The position numbers and the translations under genes were made by a program. Positions 16,938-26,358 of a stretch of DNA of 64,000 nucleotides are shown piece by piece. Position 1 is the stretch's first letter; each line of letters opens with the position of its first letter. Source of the stretch: Acidobacteriaceae bacterium KBS 89 (GTDB lineage Bacteria; Acidobacteriota; Terriglobia; Terriglobales; Acidobacteriaceae); assembly GCA_000381605.1 (NCBI GenBank), contig KB906756.1, forward strand, positions 372,001 through 436,000, given 5' to 3'. The notes beneath the pieces are model-generated. The model had not been told where the DNA came from and made no database searches. It was given only the letters and a program-made list of their open reading frames with translations.

Positions 16938-17867
16938 ATGCTGCCATTCTTTCGTAGAACACTTTCCGCCGTGCTGGCACTCGGAGCGGCCATTGCGCTC
17001 TCACCGCGACTAGTCCACGCAGACGACTCCGCGGTCGGCGTCTCGCTCGCCATCAGTCCAGCGCACCTGGCCAATGGATCGCCTTGTCTCATCACGGTCG
17101 GGTTGCATGAGGAAGCATCCACTGTGACCGGTAAATTGCAGGGGCATCCGGTCCTCTTCTTCTCCGGCACCGATCACCGGAGATGGTTTGCCATCGCGGG
17201 CATCGACGTAGAAACTGCTCCCGGTAACTACCCGCTCGCCATCGACGCCACACTCAGCGATGGCACGCACCGCACCTTGCACCAGGACATCGCAGTGGAG
17301 GAAGCACCTTACGAAAAGGTTCCGTTGAGTGTGCCGGACAGGTTCGTCGAACCCAATGCCGCAGCCCTGAAGAAAATTGCCGCGGACAAGATCGTGAAGG
17401 ACAAGGCCTTCGCCGACTCGGCCTCAAAACCCGCGTGGACAGGCAACTTTCTTCCGCCGCTCCACCTCGCGCCGCAGTCCGACTCCTTCGGCAATCAGCG
17501 AATGTTCAACGGTAAGCTCGCGAGTGTCCATCGCGGCCTCGATTATCGCGCCAAGCCAAGTACCCCCGTGGCCGCAATCAACTCCGGGCGCGTTGTCCTC
17601 GCACAACCTCTCTACTACGAGGGAGGATGCGTCGTCATCGATCACGGACTAGGCCTGATGAGCGTCTACATGCATCTGTCGAAGATCCAAGTGACGGTGG
17701 GTCGTAAGGTTCGTCGCGGCCAGGTGATCGCGTTGAGCGGTGCGACAGGGCGCGTGACCGGACCTCATCTTCACCTTGGAGTGCGCTGGCAGGGCAGCTA
17801 TCTGGACCCGGCTAAGCTATTTCAAATCTCTGTTCCTAAGACGAGCGTGGCGTCGCAAAATCCCTGA
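16938..17867 (+). CDS. M23-family peptidase (LytM-type), exported
   Basis: The 309-residue product begins with a signal peptide (MLPFFRRTLSAVLALGAAIAL...VHA). An N-terminal beta-rich domain (about 30-140) precedes the zinc peptidase domain. The domain shows VHRGLDYRAK (first zinc His and Asp), VVIDHGLGLMSVYMHLS and GPHLHLGVRW (HxH ligand). All LytM-fold residues needed for zinc binding are present, so it is probably an active glycyl-glycine or DD-endopeptidase acting on peptidoglycan in the periplasm. The frame is open far upstream, but that part overlaps rpsA on the other strand and carries no signal peptide. Confidence 0.9.
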   Translation: MLPFFRRTLSAVLALGAAIALSPRLVHADDSAVGVSLAISPAHLANGSPCLITVGLHEEASTVTGKLQGHPVLFFSGTDHRRWFAIAGIDVETAPGNYPLAIDATLSDGTHRTLHQDIAVEEAPYEKVPLSVPDRFVEPNAAALKKIAADKIVKDKAFADSASKPAWTGNFLPPLHLAPQSDSFGNQRMFNGKLASVHRGLDYRAKPSTPVAAINSGRVVLAQPLYYEGGCVVIDHGLGLMSVYMHLSKIQVTVGRKVRRGQVIALSGATGRVTGPHLHLGVRWQGSYLDPAKLFQISVPKTSVASQNP

Positions 17868-17901
17868 TCCTTTACGCCATATTTTGCTCGTATATCACTC
17901 T

Positions 17902-18531
17902 CTAATTTAGAGATTTAGGCGACGCCTTGTCTGCCTCCAGCTCTGTTCCGAAGAGCTTCCGCAGCGGCCGTTGTATCGCCCGCAGAAGCGCTCGAGCGGC
18001 CAGGAGGGCTGCTGCAAGGCATGCCAACGCTAGCGAAGCCGCGATCACCGGATGATGCGTCGCGAACCACGTCAGACCGATCGCAACCGCATCCTCCGCC
18101 GAACTAAGGGCAATGTTGGAGACGGGTTCCGGGCTCGGCGTTACGGCTGCGCGAAGGGCAGTCTTCGAGCCGTGCGCGGCCAGTGCAATCGCCGCACCGA
18201 GCGTTGTGGCGAGTATCTGCATCTGCGGCGTTAGTTGCGAACTTGCGTGATACGCCACCAGCGCTGCGATTGGAATGCGAACTACAGTGTGCAGCGCGTT
18301 CCACACCATATCGAAGGCGGGGATCTTGTCCGCAACAAACTCCATCGCGAACATGATGCCGCAGACCACGAGTATCCATGTGTTGCCGAGTGAGTCGAGC
18401 CCCGGAGGCAGCGCCACCCACTGCGTACGCGCGAGGATGCCCAGCGTTAGAACCGTGGCATAGATATTCAGTCCGCCAGCAAAGCTGGCCGCAACGACAA
18501 GCGCCGTAATATTCGCCGGACTGAAGTTCAT
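17902..18531 (-). CDS. DUF4126-family integral membrane protein
   Basis: The 209-residue protein has about five hydrophobic helices and the DUF4126 marks FAGGLNIYATVLTLGI near the start and VADKIPAFDMVWNALHTVVRIP in the middle. The last 30 residues are charged and probably cytosolic. Biochemical function of the family is unknown. It is 60 bases from the dGTPase gene in the same direction. Confidence 0.8.
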   Translation of the reverse strand: MNFSPANITALVVAASFAGGLNIYATVLTLGILARTQWVALPPGLDSLGNTWILVVCGIMFAMEFVADKIPAFDMVWNALHTVVRIPIAALVAYHASSQLTPQMQILATTLGAAIALAAHGSKTALRAAVTPSPEPVSNIALSSAEDAVAIGLTWFATHHPVIAASLALACLAAALLAARALLRAIQRPLRKLFGTELEADKASPKSLN

Positions 18532-18591
18532 GTGGCTGGAATTCTACGCCACCGAGGCTGCATTTCTTCGCTAGAAATCGGAATGATGCTG

Positions 18592-19734
18592 CTAGCGTCG
18601 CACGGCTCGTTTGATCTGGGCGTACTGCAACAGGATGAAGCTGTCGGTCATGCCCGCGATATAGTCGGCAACGACGCGCGCGAGCCCCTCGTTCTCCACC
18701 TCTTCGAAGTGGCCCACGGGGAGCTCCTCCGGATCGTTGATCCAGTGATCGAAGAGTGCGGTGACGACCTCTTCCGCCTTGTCGTGTTCAATCTCCAGTG
18801 GCCCGCAGGTATAGAGCGTGTCGTAGAGATAGCGCTTCTCCTGCAGGCGCTCCGCCTCAGCCTGCGGTGAGAAGAGCGCCAGGCGGGTCGGATGCCGGCG
18901 AACATCGGCAAGACCCTCGGCCCCGATTGCAACTGTGTTGCGGGCCGTGGTCTCAATCAGATCGTCGGTGAGAACGTTTTGCATAAGCTGCAGCGCCTCA
19001 TTGAACAGGAACTTCTCATCGACCCCCGCGTGTTCCCTTTCCACCATGCGATAACAACGCCCGAGGATGTCGACATTATCGCGAATATGACCGATCTCGA
19101 GCAGCCCCGACTCTACGCCATCGTCGAGATCGGCGGTGAGATAGGCGATCTCATCGGCAAGGTCGATCAACTGAGCCTCGAGCGGGGGCCTCTGGTCGAG
19201 CAGATACTCTGCCAGTTCCGGGTGCTGTTCGATGTTGTAGTCACGCGAGTGCTTGATGATGCCTTCGCGAACCCCGAGCGTCAGATTGAGCCCGCGATGC
19301 GCAGCGTAGCGCTGTTCAAAGTGCTCGACGATGCGAAGAGCATGAAGATTATGGTCGAAGCGCCGTCCATGACGAGTGAGGCAACGATCCAGCGCTCGCT
19401 CACCCGCGTGGCCGAAGGGTGGATGGCCTATGTCGTGAACGAGTGCAAGCGTCTCCGCGAGGTCTTCGTTCAGGCCGAGAGTGGATGCAGCGGCCCGGGC
19501 GATCTGCGCGACCTCAATCGTATGGGTCAGACGGCTGCGAAAATGATCGGACGCCCGGCTCGTAAAGACCTGGGTCTTCCCCGCAAGCCGGCGAAAGGCG
19601 CGGGCCTGCACAATGCGCTCACGATCACGCTGGAACGCCGTGCGAGCGGGGCGGGATGGCGCAGGATGGACGCGGTTCAGGAGAAGATCGTCCGCAGCAC
19701 CGGCGACCGCGCATCGATGGAGATCGATTGCCAT
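18592..19734 (-). CDS. dgt: Deoxyguanosinetriphosphate triphosphohydrolase-like protein (HD domain)
   Basis: The 380-residue enzyme should remove triphosphate from dNTPs. It has the family N-terminus with RTAFQRDRERIVQARAFRRL, then the HD signature in two halves: SRLTHTIEVAQIAR and LVHDIGHPPFGHAGE. ADEIAYLTADLDDG supplies the last metal Asp. Start is set at the ATG (19734). An upstream in-frame extension would overlap the TPR gene and looks non-coding. It follows the TPR gene by 38 bases, so the two may be co-transcribed. Confidence 0.9.
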   Translation of the reverse strand: MAIDLHRCAVAGAADDLLLNRVHPAPSRPARTAFQRDRERIVQARAFRRLAGKTQVFTSRASDHFRSRLTHTIEVAQIARAAASTLGLNEDLAETLALVHDIGHPPFGHAGERALDRCLTRHGRRFDHNLHALRIVEHFEQRYAAHRGLNLTLGVREGIIKHSRDYNIEQHPELAEYLLDQRPPLEAQLIDLADEIAYLTADLDDGVESGLLEIGHIRDNVDILGRCYRMVEREHAGVDEKFLFNEALQLMQNVLTDDLIETTARNTVAIGAEGLADVRRHPTRLALFSPQAEAERLQEKRYLYDTLYTCGPLEIEHDKAEEVVTALFDHWINDPEELPVGHFEEVENEGLARVVADYIAGMTDSFILLQYAQIKRAVRR

Positions 19735-19772
19735 AGTCAGATTTAAGTGTAACGGCAGACGTGATGACGGCC

Positions 19773-21860
19773 TTATCGAGCGGATGCCACTTTGGCCAGC
19801 TTTACCCGGGCGTTCTCCAGTTTGTGTTGCACCTTGGAGACGTCCACAGGATCTGCGTCGGCAGGCAGCGAACTTGCGTACTCCGTCATCGACCGCTCCC
19901 ACTGCGCGACAGCCATCTTCAGATTGCCGGTCTTTTCGTAGACCTCTCCGAGATGGTCATGCACGGTAGGATCCGTATTGATGCGCTCGTTCGCCTTGCG
20001 AAGGTTCTCCTCGGCCAACGTATATTGGCCCGACTTGAAGTACACCCATCCGAGCGAGTCCAGGAACGCGCCGTTCTGCGGATCGAGTTCGACGGCCTTG
20101 CGGATCAATGCGAGCGCTTCGGGCAGCCGAACGCCGCGGTCCGCAAACATGTAGCCAAGATAGTTCAGGATGGTCGCGTTCTGCGGGTCGATGGCAAGCG
20201 CCTTCCGGAACTCTGCTTCAGCCGGTTCGTACATCTTCTGACGGTCGTAGAGTGAACCACGCAGGAAATAGACATAGAGCTTGTCGTCGGGCTTGGTGGC
20301 CAACGCCTCGGCCTTGTCCAACTCGGCCGACGCCTCCTGCCAGCGCTTCAAGCGCGTGTACATGGTCGCCAACGCGAGATGCGAGTCGCGCTCGTCGGGC
20401 ATGCCGGTCGTCAATGCGAGTTGGGCCTTCGCCAGCGCGATTCCCTGATCGACCTGACCGGTATCTGCAAGCTGCCCCGCGTACATCAGCTGGACCGCAT
20501 GATCGTTCGGCAGTGCCTTCGCCACTTCAGCAGCGACGACGGTTGCCTCTTTCCACTGGTGGGCATCGCGGTAGGCATCCACCTGGCCCGAATAGCCGCT
20601 CTTGACGTAGTCGCTGCCGAGCGCGACCAGCTTTTTATAAGTAGCAACGGCTTCAGCGGTCTTATTCTCTTCGCGATAGATCACCGCGAGGCGATCGAGA
20701 AAGATCGAACGATTCGATTTTTCCCCGTCGGAATACTTGCCATCGGCGTGCTCGGTGTCCAACACGAGTTTCGTGAGAACAGTGATCGCGTCGTCGTAGC
20801 GGCCGAGCGAATCGTAGATGAGCGCTTCGTTGTAAGTCAGTTCGAGGGAGTCTGGCGCCAGCGTCTTTGCCTTCTCCAGCGTCTTGAGCGCCTGATCGTA
20901 GTGTCCCTGCCTCCGCTCGATCTCAGAGATGTGGATCTGCGACTGCCAATCCTGCGGCTCTGCGGCAACGATGCCGGTCAGCACCTTCAACGCTTCATCG
21001 AGCTGACCATCTGCCAGCAGTGCATTCGATAGTCCACGCTCGGTGTCGAGATTGTCCGGATCGAGATCGAGCGCGCGATGATAGGCGGCGATCGCGTCTT
21101 TATTCTTCTTCATCTGCTCATAGCTGGCGCCCAGGGCGAACTCGATTCGGGGCGAACGGTCCTCTACGGGGATCGCATTGAGCACTTCGGCGGCACGCTT
21201 TGGGTCACCCTGTTCGCTGTAAAGCCGCGCCATATTGAGCGCGACCTCCTCTGAGTTTGCATCGAGCCCCTGTGCGAGCTTGAATTGCGCCTCCGCCTTT
21301 GCCGAGTCGTGGTTCAGGCCATAAAGCTGGCCCAGCAAAAGGTGCGTCTCGACGTCGGCCGGCTTCAACTGCGCGAGTTTCTCGTACTCTCCAATGGCCA
21401 AGAGCAACATCTGGCCTGACTGCGTGCTCTGCATGTCCCCAAGGGAGCGAAGATAGACCTTGCCCAGCAGAGTGTGCGCTTCAATGTCGTTGGGATCCTT
21501 GGTGACCTGGTCCTGGGCAGCGGTAACTGCCTCACGGATGCGGCCAATCTTGAAGTAAAGGTCAGCCAGACCGTCCTGCAGGAGGCGTGAGTTCGGGTCG
21601 GCATCAAGTGCCAGCTTGTACTGCTCCACCGCCTGAGTCGCGTAGTCCGAGCGGCCCGCATTGACTGCCATATCCTCGTAGAGACGCGCCAGACCATAGT
21701 GATAGTACGAGGCCGCACGATCGGGCACGGTTGCCGGAGCAGCGGGCTTCGCAGCGGTTGCGGGGGCCTGTGCGATGGCCGTGTGTGCCGCAAAAACCAG
21801 GGCAGCGACCGAAATCATGTGAAGATGGCGAAGAGAAGAGGCACGTAAAAGCAGTGTCAT
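19773..21860 (-). CDS. Exported tetratricopeptide-repeat protein
   Basis: The 695-residue protein starts with a signal peptide (MTLLLRASSLRHLHMISVAALVFAAHTAIAQ) and then consists of about 15 TPR units of 34 residues. Examples are AVEQYKLALDADPNSRLLQDG, AIAAYHRALDLDPDNLDTERG and AEAEFRKALAIDPQNATILNYLGY. No enzymatic domain is seen; it is a likely periplasmic scaffold. An AGGA site lies about 11 bases before the ATG, and a second ATG 15 codons later is possible. Confidence 0.85.
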   Translation of the reverse strand: MTLLLRASSLRHLHMISVAALVFAAHTAIAQAPATAAKPAAPATVPDRAASYYHYGLARLYEDMAVNAGRSDYATQAVEQYKLALDADPNSRLLQDGLADLYFKIGRIREAVTAAQDQVTKDPNDIEAHTLLGKVYLRSLGDMQSTQSGQMLLLAIGEYEKLAQLKPADVETHLLLGQLYGLNHDSAKAEAQFKLAQGLDANSEEVALNMARLYSEQGDPKRAAEVLNAIPVEDRSPRIEFALGASYEQMKKNKDAIAAYHRALDLDPDNLDTERGLSNALLADGQLDEALKVLTGIVAAEPQDWQSQIHISEIERRQGHYDQALKTLEKAKTLAPDSLELTYNEALIYDSLGRYDDAITVLTKLVLDTEHADGKYSDGEKSNRSIFLDRLAVIYREENKTAEAVATYKKLVALGSDYVKSGYSGQVDAYRDAHQWKEATVVAAEVAKALPNDHAVQLMYAGQLADTGQVDQGIALAKAQLALTTGMPDERDSHLALATMYTRLKRWQEASAELDKAEALATKPDDKLYVYFLRGSLYDRQKMYEPAEAEFRKALAIDPQNATILNYLGYMFADRGVRLPEALALIRKAVELDPQNGAFLDSLGWVYFKSGQYTLAEENLRKANERINTDPTVHDHLGEVYEKTGNLKMAVAQWERSMTEYASSLPADADPVDVSKVQHKLENARVKLAKVASAR

Positions 21861-22030
21861 GTGTTGTGGTTTCCTGTGCCGACGGAATGGGATGCCGAAG
21901 ACCTGTATAGCCTGTATAGCCAGACAACCGTTAGACGATGTCACCTGCGAGATGGATGCAGGCGGCAAAGACCGGCCGTTTGCACAGCATGCACGTGATT
22001 ATAGCCGTCATTTTGTCAAAAACGCAGCAT

Positions 22031-23644
22031 TTATCCGTGCCGGAAATGTCGGACCCCAGTAAAGGCCATGGCCACCCCAAGTCGGTCCGCTGCCTCAATT
22101 ACCTCTGCGTCCCGCACTGACCCCCCCGGCTGAATGACCGCCGTAGCGCCCGCCTGGGCTATGGTCTCCAGGCCGTCGGGAAACGGGAAGAAAGCGTCGG
22201 AGGCGGCCACAGTTCCCTGGAGCGGCAAAACGGCCTTCATCGCCCCGAACCGGGCGGCATCGACCCTGCTCATCTGCCCTGCGCCAACCCCTACCGTCTG
22301 GCCGTGGCCCTCGCTGAATCGGGCATAGACGATCGCGTTCGATTTCACATGTTTACAGACCGTCCATGCGAAGAGAAGTGCCCGGGTCTCCTCCGGCGTC
22401 GGCTTTCGTTTCGTGACAATCTGAAGCTCCGCCTCGGTGATCCGCAGACGGTCGGCATCTTGGACCAGTACCCCCCCTGAAACCTGTTTGAGCACCCGAA
22501 GCGTCTCCGCCGGTGAAATCTCGATCAGCCGCAGGTTCTTCTTGGCGGAGAATCGCTCCAAAGCCTCAGATGTAAAGGATGGCGCGACAAGTGCTTCCAC
22601 AAAGAGCTTGGCGATCTCCTCCGCCGCAGCGGCGTCCACCTCGCGATTGACACCGATCACCCCCCCGAAGGCCGAGACGGGATCTGCTTCGAGCGCCCGC
22701 CGGTAGGCCTCCACCACGGTCGCTCCGGTCGAAGCTCCGCACGGATTCGTGTGCTTGATGATGACCACCGCCGGCTCATCGAACTCGCTGACCAGCTCCC
22801 AGCAGGCATCGAGGTCGACGATGTTGTTGTAGCTCAGCTCTTTTCCCTGCAACTGGCTTGCGTTGGCGACGCCTTTGCCGCTTCCGTCGGTGTAGAGCGC
22901 GGCCTTCTGGTGCGGATTTTCACCGTAGCGAAGCGTCTTGGCTAGCGGATCGATCACTCGAATCGTCTGGGGAAGTTGTTCCTGTGCGAAGACAGCTTTG
23001 CCGCTGGGAGCTTCAATGCTTTCAAGCGCAGTCGCAATGCCCGCGTCGTAGGCAGCGGTAACGGCGAAGGCGGCCTTTGCCAGCCGCCATCGCGTAGCGC
23101 GGCTCAGACTGCCTGAGCTCGCCGCCAACTCCTCCTCCAGCAACGAGTAGTCTGCCGCCGAGGTCACGATGGCAACATCCGCGAAGTTTTTGGCCGCCGA
23201 ACGCACCATCGATGGGCCACCGATGTCGATATTTTCGATGACATCCGCAAAGGCGACACCCGGACGTTGCGAGGTCTTCTCAAACGCGTACAAGTTCACC
23301 ACGACCATGTCGATCGGCTCGATCGCGTGCTCGTTGACCGACGCCATGTGCTCAGCGTTGTCGCGAATGTGCAGGATGCCACCGTGGACCTTCGGGTGAA
23401 GCGTCTTCACACGCCCATCGAGCATCTCGGGAAATCCCGTCAGGTCGCTGATGTCGCGCACAGGCAGACCGGCGTCCCGCAGTGCGCGCGCCGTTCCACC
23501 TGTCGAGACGAGGTCGACACCAAAGGAGGCCAGCACGCGGGCAAAGTCGACCAAACCAGTCTTGTCAGTCACGGAAAGGAGGGCGCGGCGGATGGGGCGA
23601 AGATCAACTGCAGGGGCTGAAGAGTCAATGCTGTGTTCAATCAT
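22031..23644 (-). CDS. purH: Bifunctional AICAR formyltransferase / IMP cyclohydrolase
   Basis: PurH carries out the last two steps of purine synthesis in the cytosol. The N-terminal cyclohydrolase domain (about 1-160) shows [26 protein letters not shown] and [14 protein letters not shown]. The formyltransferase domain has [11 protein letters not shown] with the catalytic Lys-His pair at 297-298 and [12 protein letters not shown], ending in a FTGVRHFRH segment. Length (537) is close to the E. coli enzyme. A GTG three bases upstream is an alternative start. Confidence 0.96.
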   Translation of the reverse strand: MIEHSIDSSAPAVDLRPIRRALLSVTDKTGLVDFARVLASFGVDLVSTGGTARALRDAGLPVRDISDLTGFPEMLDGRVKTLHPKVHGGILHIRDNAEHMASVNEHAIEPIDMVVVNLYAFEKTSQRPGVAFADVIENIDIGGPSMVRSAAKNFADVAIVTSAADYSLLEEELAASSGSLSRATRWRLAKAAFAVTAAYDAGIATALESIEAPSGKAVFAQEQLPQTIRVIDPLAKTLRYGENPHQKAALYTDGSGKGVANASQLQGKELSYNNIVDLDACWELVSEFDEPAVVIIKHTNPCGASTGATVVEAYRRALEADPVSAFGGVIGVNREVDAAAAEEIAKLFVEALVAPSFTSEALERFSAKKNLRLIEISPAETLRVLKQVSGGVLVQDADRLRITEAELQIVTKRKPTPEETRALLFAWTVCKHVKSNAIVYARFSEGHGQTVGVGAGQMSRVDAARFGAMKAVLPLQGTVAASDAFFPFPDGLETIAQAGATAVIQPGGSVRDAEVIEAADRLGVAMAFTGVRHFRHG

Positions 23645-23688
23645 CACTTTTTATTCTAAGCCAGCGAAACCACTCGCAGCCCGGTTGC

Positions 23689-24627
23689 TCACAGCATCGC
23701 CGAGCCAATCAGCGAACTCACCGCGGCCACATCATGTGCCGCGCACCAGCGCTTCAATCCGTTCGCAATGTTCTCCACCGCTCGGGGATCGGCATAGCTT
23801 GCCGTGCCGACTTGTACGGCCGTCGCACCAGCCATCATGAACTCGACAGCATCCTCGGCGCGAAGAATCCCTCCCATCCCAACCACCGAAATCTTCACCG
23901 CCTTCGAAACCTCATGCACCATGCGCACCGCAATCGGTTTGATCGCCGGCCCCGAAAGGCCGCCTGTAATGTTGGCGATGCGCGGACGGCGCGTCTCGAC
24001 ATCGATCGCCAGCGACACAAAGGTGTTGACCAGCGAAACCGCATCGGCCCCGCCATCCTCTGCGACCCGGCCCATCAACCCGATGTCCGTGACATTGGGC
24101 GAAAGCTTCACCATCAGCGGCCGTCGCGCGGCGGCCTTGCATCGAGCCACCAGCTCCCACAGCTGCGGCGGGTCCGTCCCGAAGACCATGCCTCCATGGC
24201 TCGTATTCGGGCAGCTCGCATTCAGCTCATACATTGCAATGCCCGGCGCATCGTTGAGAGCCTGGATCACCTCGAGGCAGTCCCCGATCGTGAAACCGAA
24301 GACGTTCGCGATGATGACGGTGCCGGTGAGTCCCTGCAGCTTGGGCAGCTTCTCTGCGATAAACGCCCGCACTCCCATATTCTGCAGCCCGATCGCGTTG
24401 ATCATGCCAGCCGCAGTTTCAATAATGCGTGGAGCGGGGTTCCCCACCATCGGCTCACGCGACAACCCCTTGGTCACGAACCCGCCGATGCGATCCAGAG
24501 AAACAACGTCCTCGAACTCCACCCCATAACCAAAAGTTCCGCTCGCCGCGATAACAGGCGAGCGAAACTCAACGCCGGCTACGGTAACCCGCGTGTCGGG
24601 TCCCTTACTGCGTGGTGGCGTCGTCAC
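23689..24627 (-). CDS. pyrD: Dihydroorotate dehydrogenase, class 1B catalytic subunit
   Basis: This FMN enzyme oxidises dihydroorotate to orotate in pyrimidine synthesis. The 312-residue protein has the family start GVEFRSPVIAASGTFGYG. The catalytic base is Cys (C139 in ELNASCPNTSHGG), which marks class 1 rather than membrane class 2 enzymes. FMN-binding stretches include SVVGMGGI and AVQVGTASY. Class 1B normally pairs with an iron-sulfur PyrK subunit, which is not in this window. It is followed 44 bases later by purH in the same direction. Confidence 0.94.
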   Translation of the reverse strand: MTTPPRSKGPDTRVTVAGVEFRSPVIAASGTFGYGVEFEDVVSLDRIGGFVTKGLSREPMVGNPAPRIIETAAGMINAIGLQNMGVRAFIAEKLPKLQGLTGTVIIANVFGFTIGDCLEVIQALNDAPGIAMYELNASCPNTSHGGMVFGTDPPQLWELVARCKAAARRPLMVKLSPNVTDIGLMGRVAEDGGADAVSLVNTFVSLAIDVETRRPRIANITGGLSGPAIKPIAVRMVHEVSKAVKISVVGMGGILRAEDAVEFMMAGATAVQVGTASYADPRAVENIANGLKRWCAAHDVAAVSSLIGSAML

Positions 24628-26279
24628 TGTCCTGCTTTCCTTCCCACCCGCTCCGTGCCTGTTTCAGGTCTGATCGCCTGGGTCAGGACATGACCCACGC
24701 ACGCCGAAGGCTGGTTCACCCGCAGCAGCGACGCGAAGGTTGCGGCAAGATCCACTGGTGCGACGCGATCATGGTACGTCCCCGGCACAAACGGCGAGCC
24801 AAAGAACGCCAGCGGAACATGCCGGTCATACATATACGGTGAAAAATGATTCGTCCCCTTCGCGCTCGTCAGCTCATACATCCCCGGCGAAATCATCACG
24901 TACCATCCGCCATTCGGGGAGTAGCTGTGCAGAACCACTCTGCCCTCTTCGGTCTCCGGGACCTGACCCGCCGCCATCTGCAGCCGCGTATAGCTGTGCC
25001 GAATCATCGGTCGCGGCGGAAGTCGCGTCTGGCTGACACCCTCCGGCACGGGAGGCAAAGTAGACTCCATCGCATCAGGGAGCATCTTGGCCACAGCAGT
25101 CTCGGCCTCGGCCTCGCTCACGTTCGCCGCTGCAAACGCCCGCGGATCCAGTGTCACGTAAGGCATCTCGCTGTTCATCATGTACTTCGTCTGCTTGCCG
25201 GGCGAGTAGCGCTGATTCAACCTGGTGTCCAACGCTGCAAGAAGCTTTTTGAAATCAAAGGTAGTGCCCGGAATCCCCAACTTCGCCGCAACCGCCGACA
25301 CCGGCGCAACCCCGTGGTCGCCCGTCAGCGCGACCCAGACATTCCCCATGCCGCCATCCACGTTCTTGTCGACCCATGTGAAGAAAGCATTCAGGTTGGT
25401 ATCGACCGCGTCGATCATCGCTCGCTGCTCCGGCGCGTCCGGGCCAACGGCATGCCCAAGAATGTCGGTCGAGGAGATGCTGATCGTCAGCACGTCCGTC
25501 ACACCGTGTCGACCCATCTCCTCCCCTGTGATGAGCGCCTTCGCAAAGTCGAGCAGATACGATACAGACGCCGGCGACTTCCCCACATCCTCATAAAATT
25601 GTCCCGGCTTCACCCCTGCCTCGCGCAACGCCTGATCGGCCCTGCCGCTTGAGTTGAACGCCTGCGCCCAGCCCGGCAGTTGCGCCCCCCAGTAGGTCGA
25701 CGTCACGAACCGTCCGCTGGCGTGATCCAGCCAGAACGCCCCGTTCGATGCATGGCCTGAGGTGAGGATGGCGGCGCGGTCTTTCATGGAAACACCGAAC
25801 AACTTTGATTTGCCCTGCGTTGCCAGCACCACCTCGTCACCCAGCGTCGAGGCCAACTCATTTCGCGGCGAAGCACCCACTTCGGTTGATTCCGGATTGC
25901 CCACGATCGCATAGTGCTCGTCCTCCACCGACGTCACCACATGCTTTGTTGAACGCTTCAAATCCCACCACTCGTTCAGCGAGATCCCATGCCCATTCGT
26001 GTAGGCACCAGTTCCAATCGTCGAGTGTCCCGGCGCCGTCATTGTGTTGGCATAGTCGTAGTAGCAGTCCGTAAAGTAGGCTCCGCGCTTCAGAAAGAGG
26101 TTGAATCCGTTCGGCGTCTTAAAGTCGTCGCGATACCGTTCCAGGTAATCACCCCGAAACTGGTCGATCACCAGCACCACAACCAGACTCGGTTTTCCCC
26201 GGTAGGCGTCGGCGCGCGTAGGCAGCACCCCAAACAGCGGGAATAAAAGACACAGAAGACCAGCAGCAAATTTTCGCAT
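24624..26279 (-). CDS. PafA-like alkaline phosphatase / type I phosphodiesterase, exported
   Basis: The 551-residue protein has a signal peptide (MRKFAAGLLCLLFPLFGVLPTRADA) and an alkaline-phosphatase-superfamily fold. Metal ligands are visible in VLVIDQFRGDYL, NTMTAPGHSTIGTG (the Thr is the probable nucleophile, as in PafA), SSTDILGHAVG, ALTGDHGVAP and SPYMYDRHVPL. PafA-type enzymes release phosphate from monoesters in the periplasm without the Ser nucleophile of PhoA. The last codons overlap the pyrD start by 4 bases, suggesting translational coupling. The longer in-frame N-terminus lacks a signal and runs into serS on the other strand. Confidence 0.9.
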   Translation of the reverse strand: MRKFAAGLLCLLFPLFGVLPTRADAYRGKPSLVVVLVIDQFRGDYLERYRDDFKTPNGFNLFLKRGAYFTDCYYDYANTMTAPGHSTIGTGAYTNGHGISLNEWWDLKRSTKHVVTSVEDEHYAIVGNPESTEVGASPRNELASTLGDEVVLATQGKSKLFGVSMKDRAAILTSGHASNGAFWLDHASGRFVTSTYWGAQLPGWAQAFNSSGRADQALREAGVKPGQFYEDVGKSPASVSYLLDFAKALITGEEMGRHGVTDVLTISISSTDILGHAVGPDAPEQRAMIDAVDTNLNAFFTWVDKNVDGGMGNVWVALTGDHGVAPVSAVAAKLGIPGTTFDFKKLLAALDTRLNQRYSPGKQTKYMMNSEMPYVTLDPRAFAAANVSEAEAETAVAKMLPDAMESTLPPVPEGVSQTRLPPRPMIRHSYTRLQMAAGQVPETEEGRVVLHSYSPNGGWYVMISPGMYELTSAKGTNHFSPYMYDRHVPLAFFGSPFVPGTYHDRVAPVDLAATFASLLRVNQPSACVGHVLTQAIRPETGTERVGRKAGQ

Positions 26280-26358
26280 CGCTACAAGGGTAATCGCATA
26301 TTTGCTGGCACAGCGCACAAACGTACTTTTTCCTTCATAGACGCTAAAATGCAAAGTG

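Noticed and set aside
21902..21921. Tandem CCTGTATAG duplication upstream of the TPR gene
   Set aside because: Only two units of nine bases; likely a chance duplication with no further support.
26280..26358. T-box leader for serS
   Set aside because: The gap is under 80 bases and no T-box sequence or terminator is visible.
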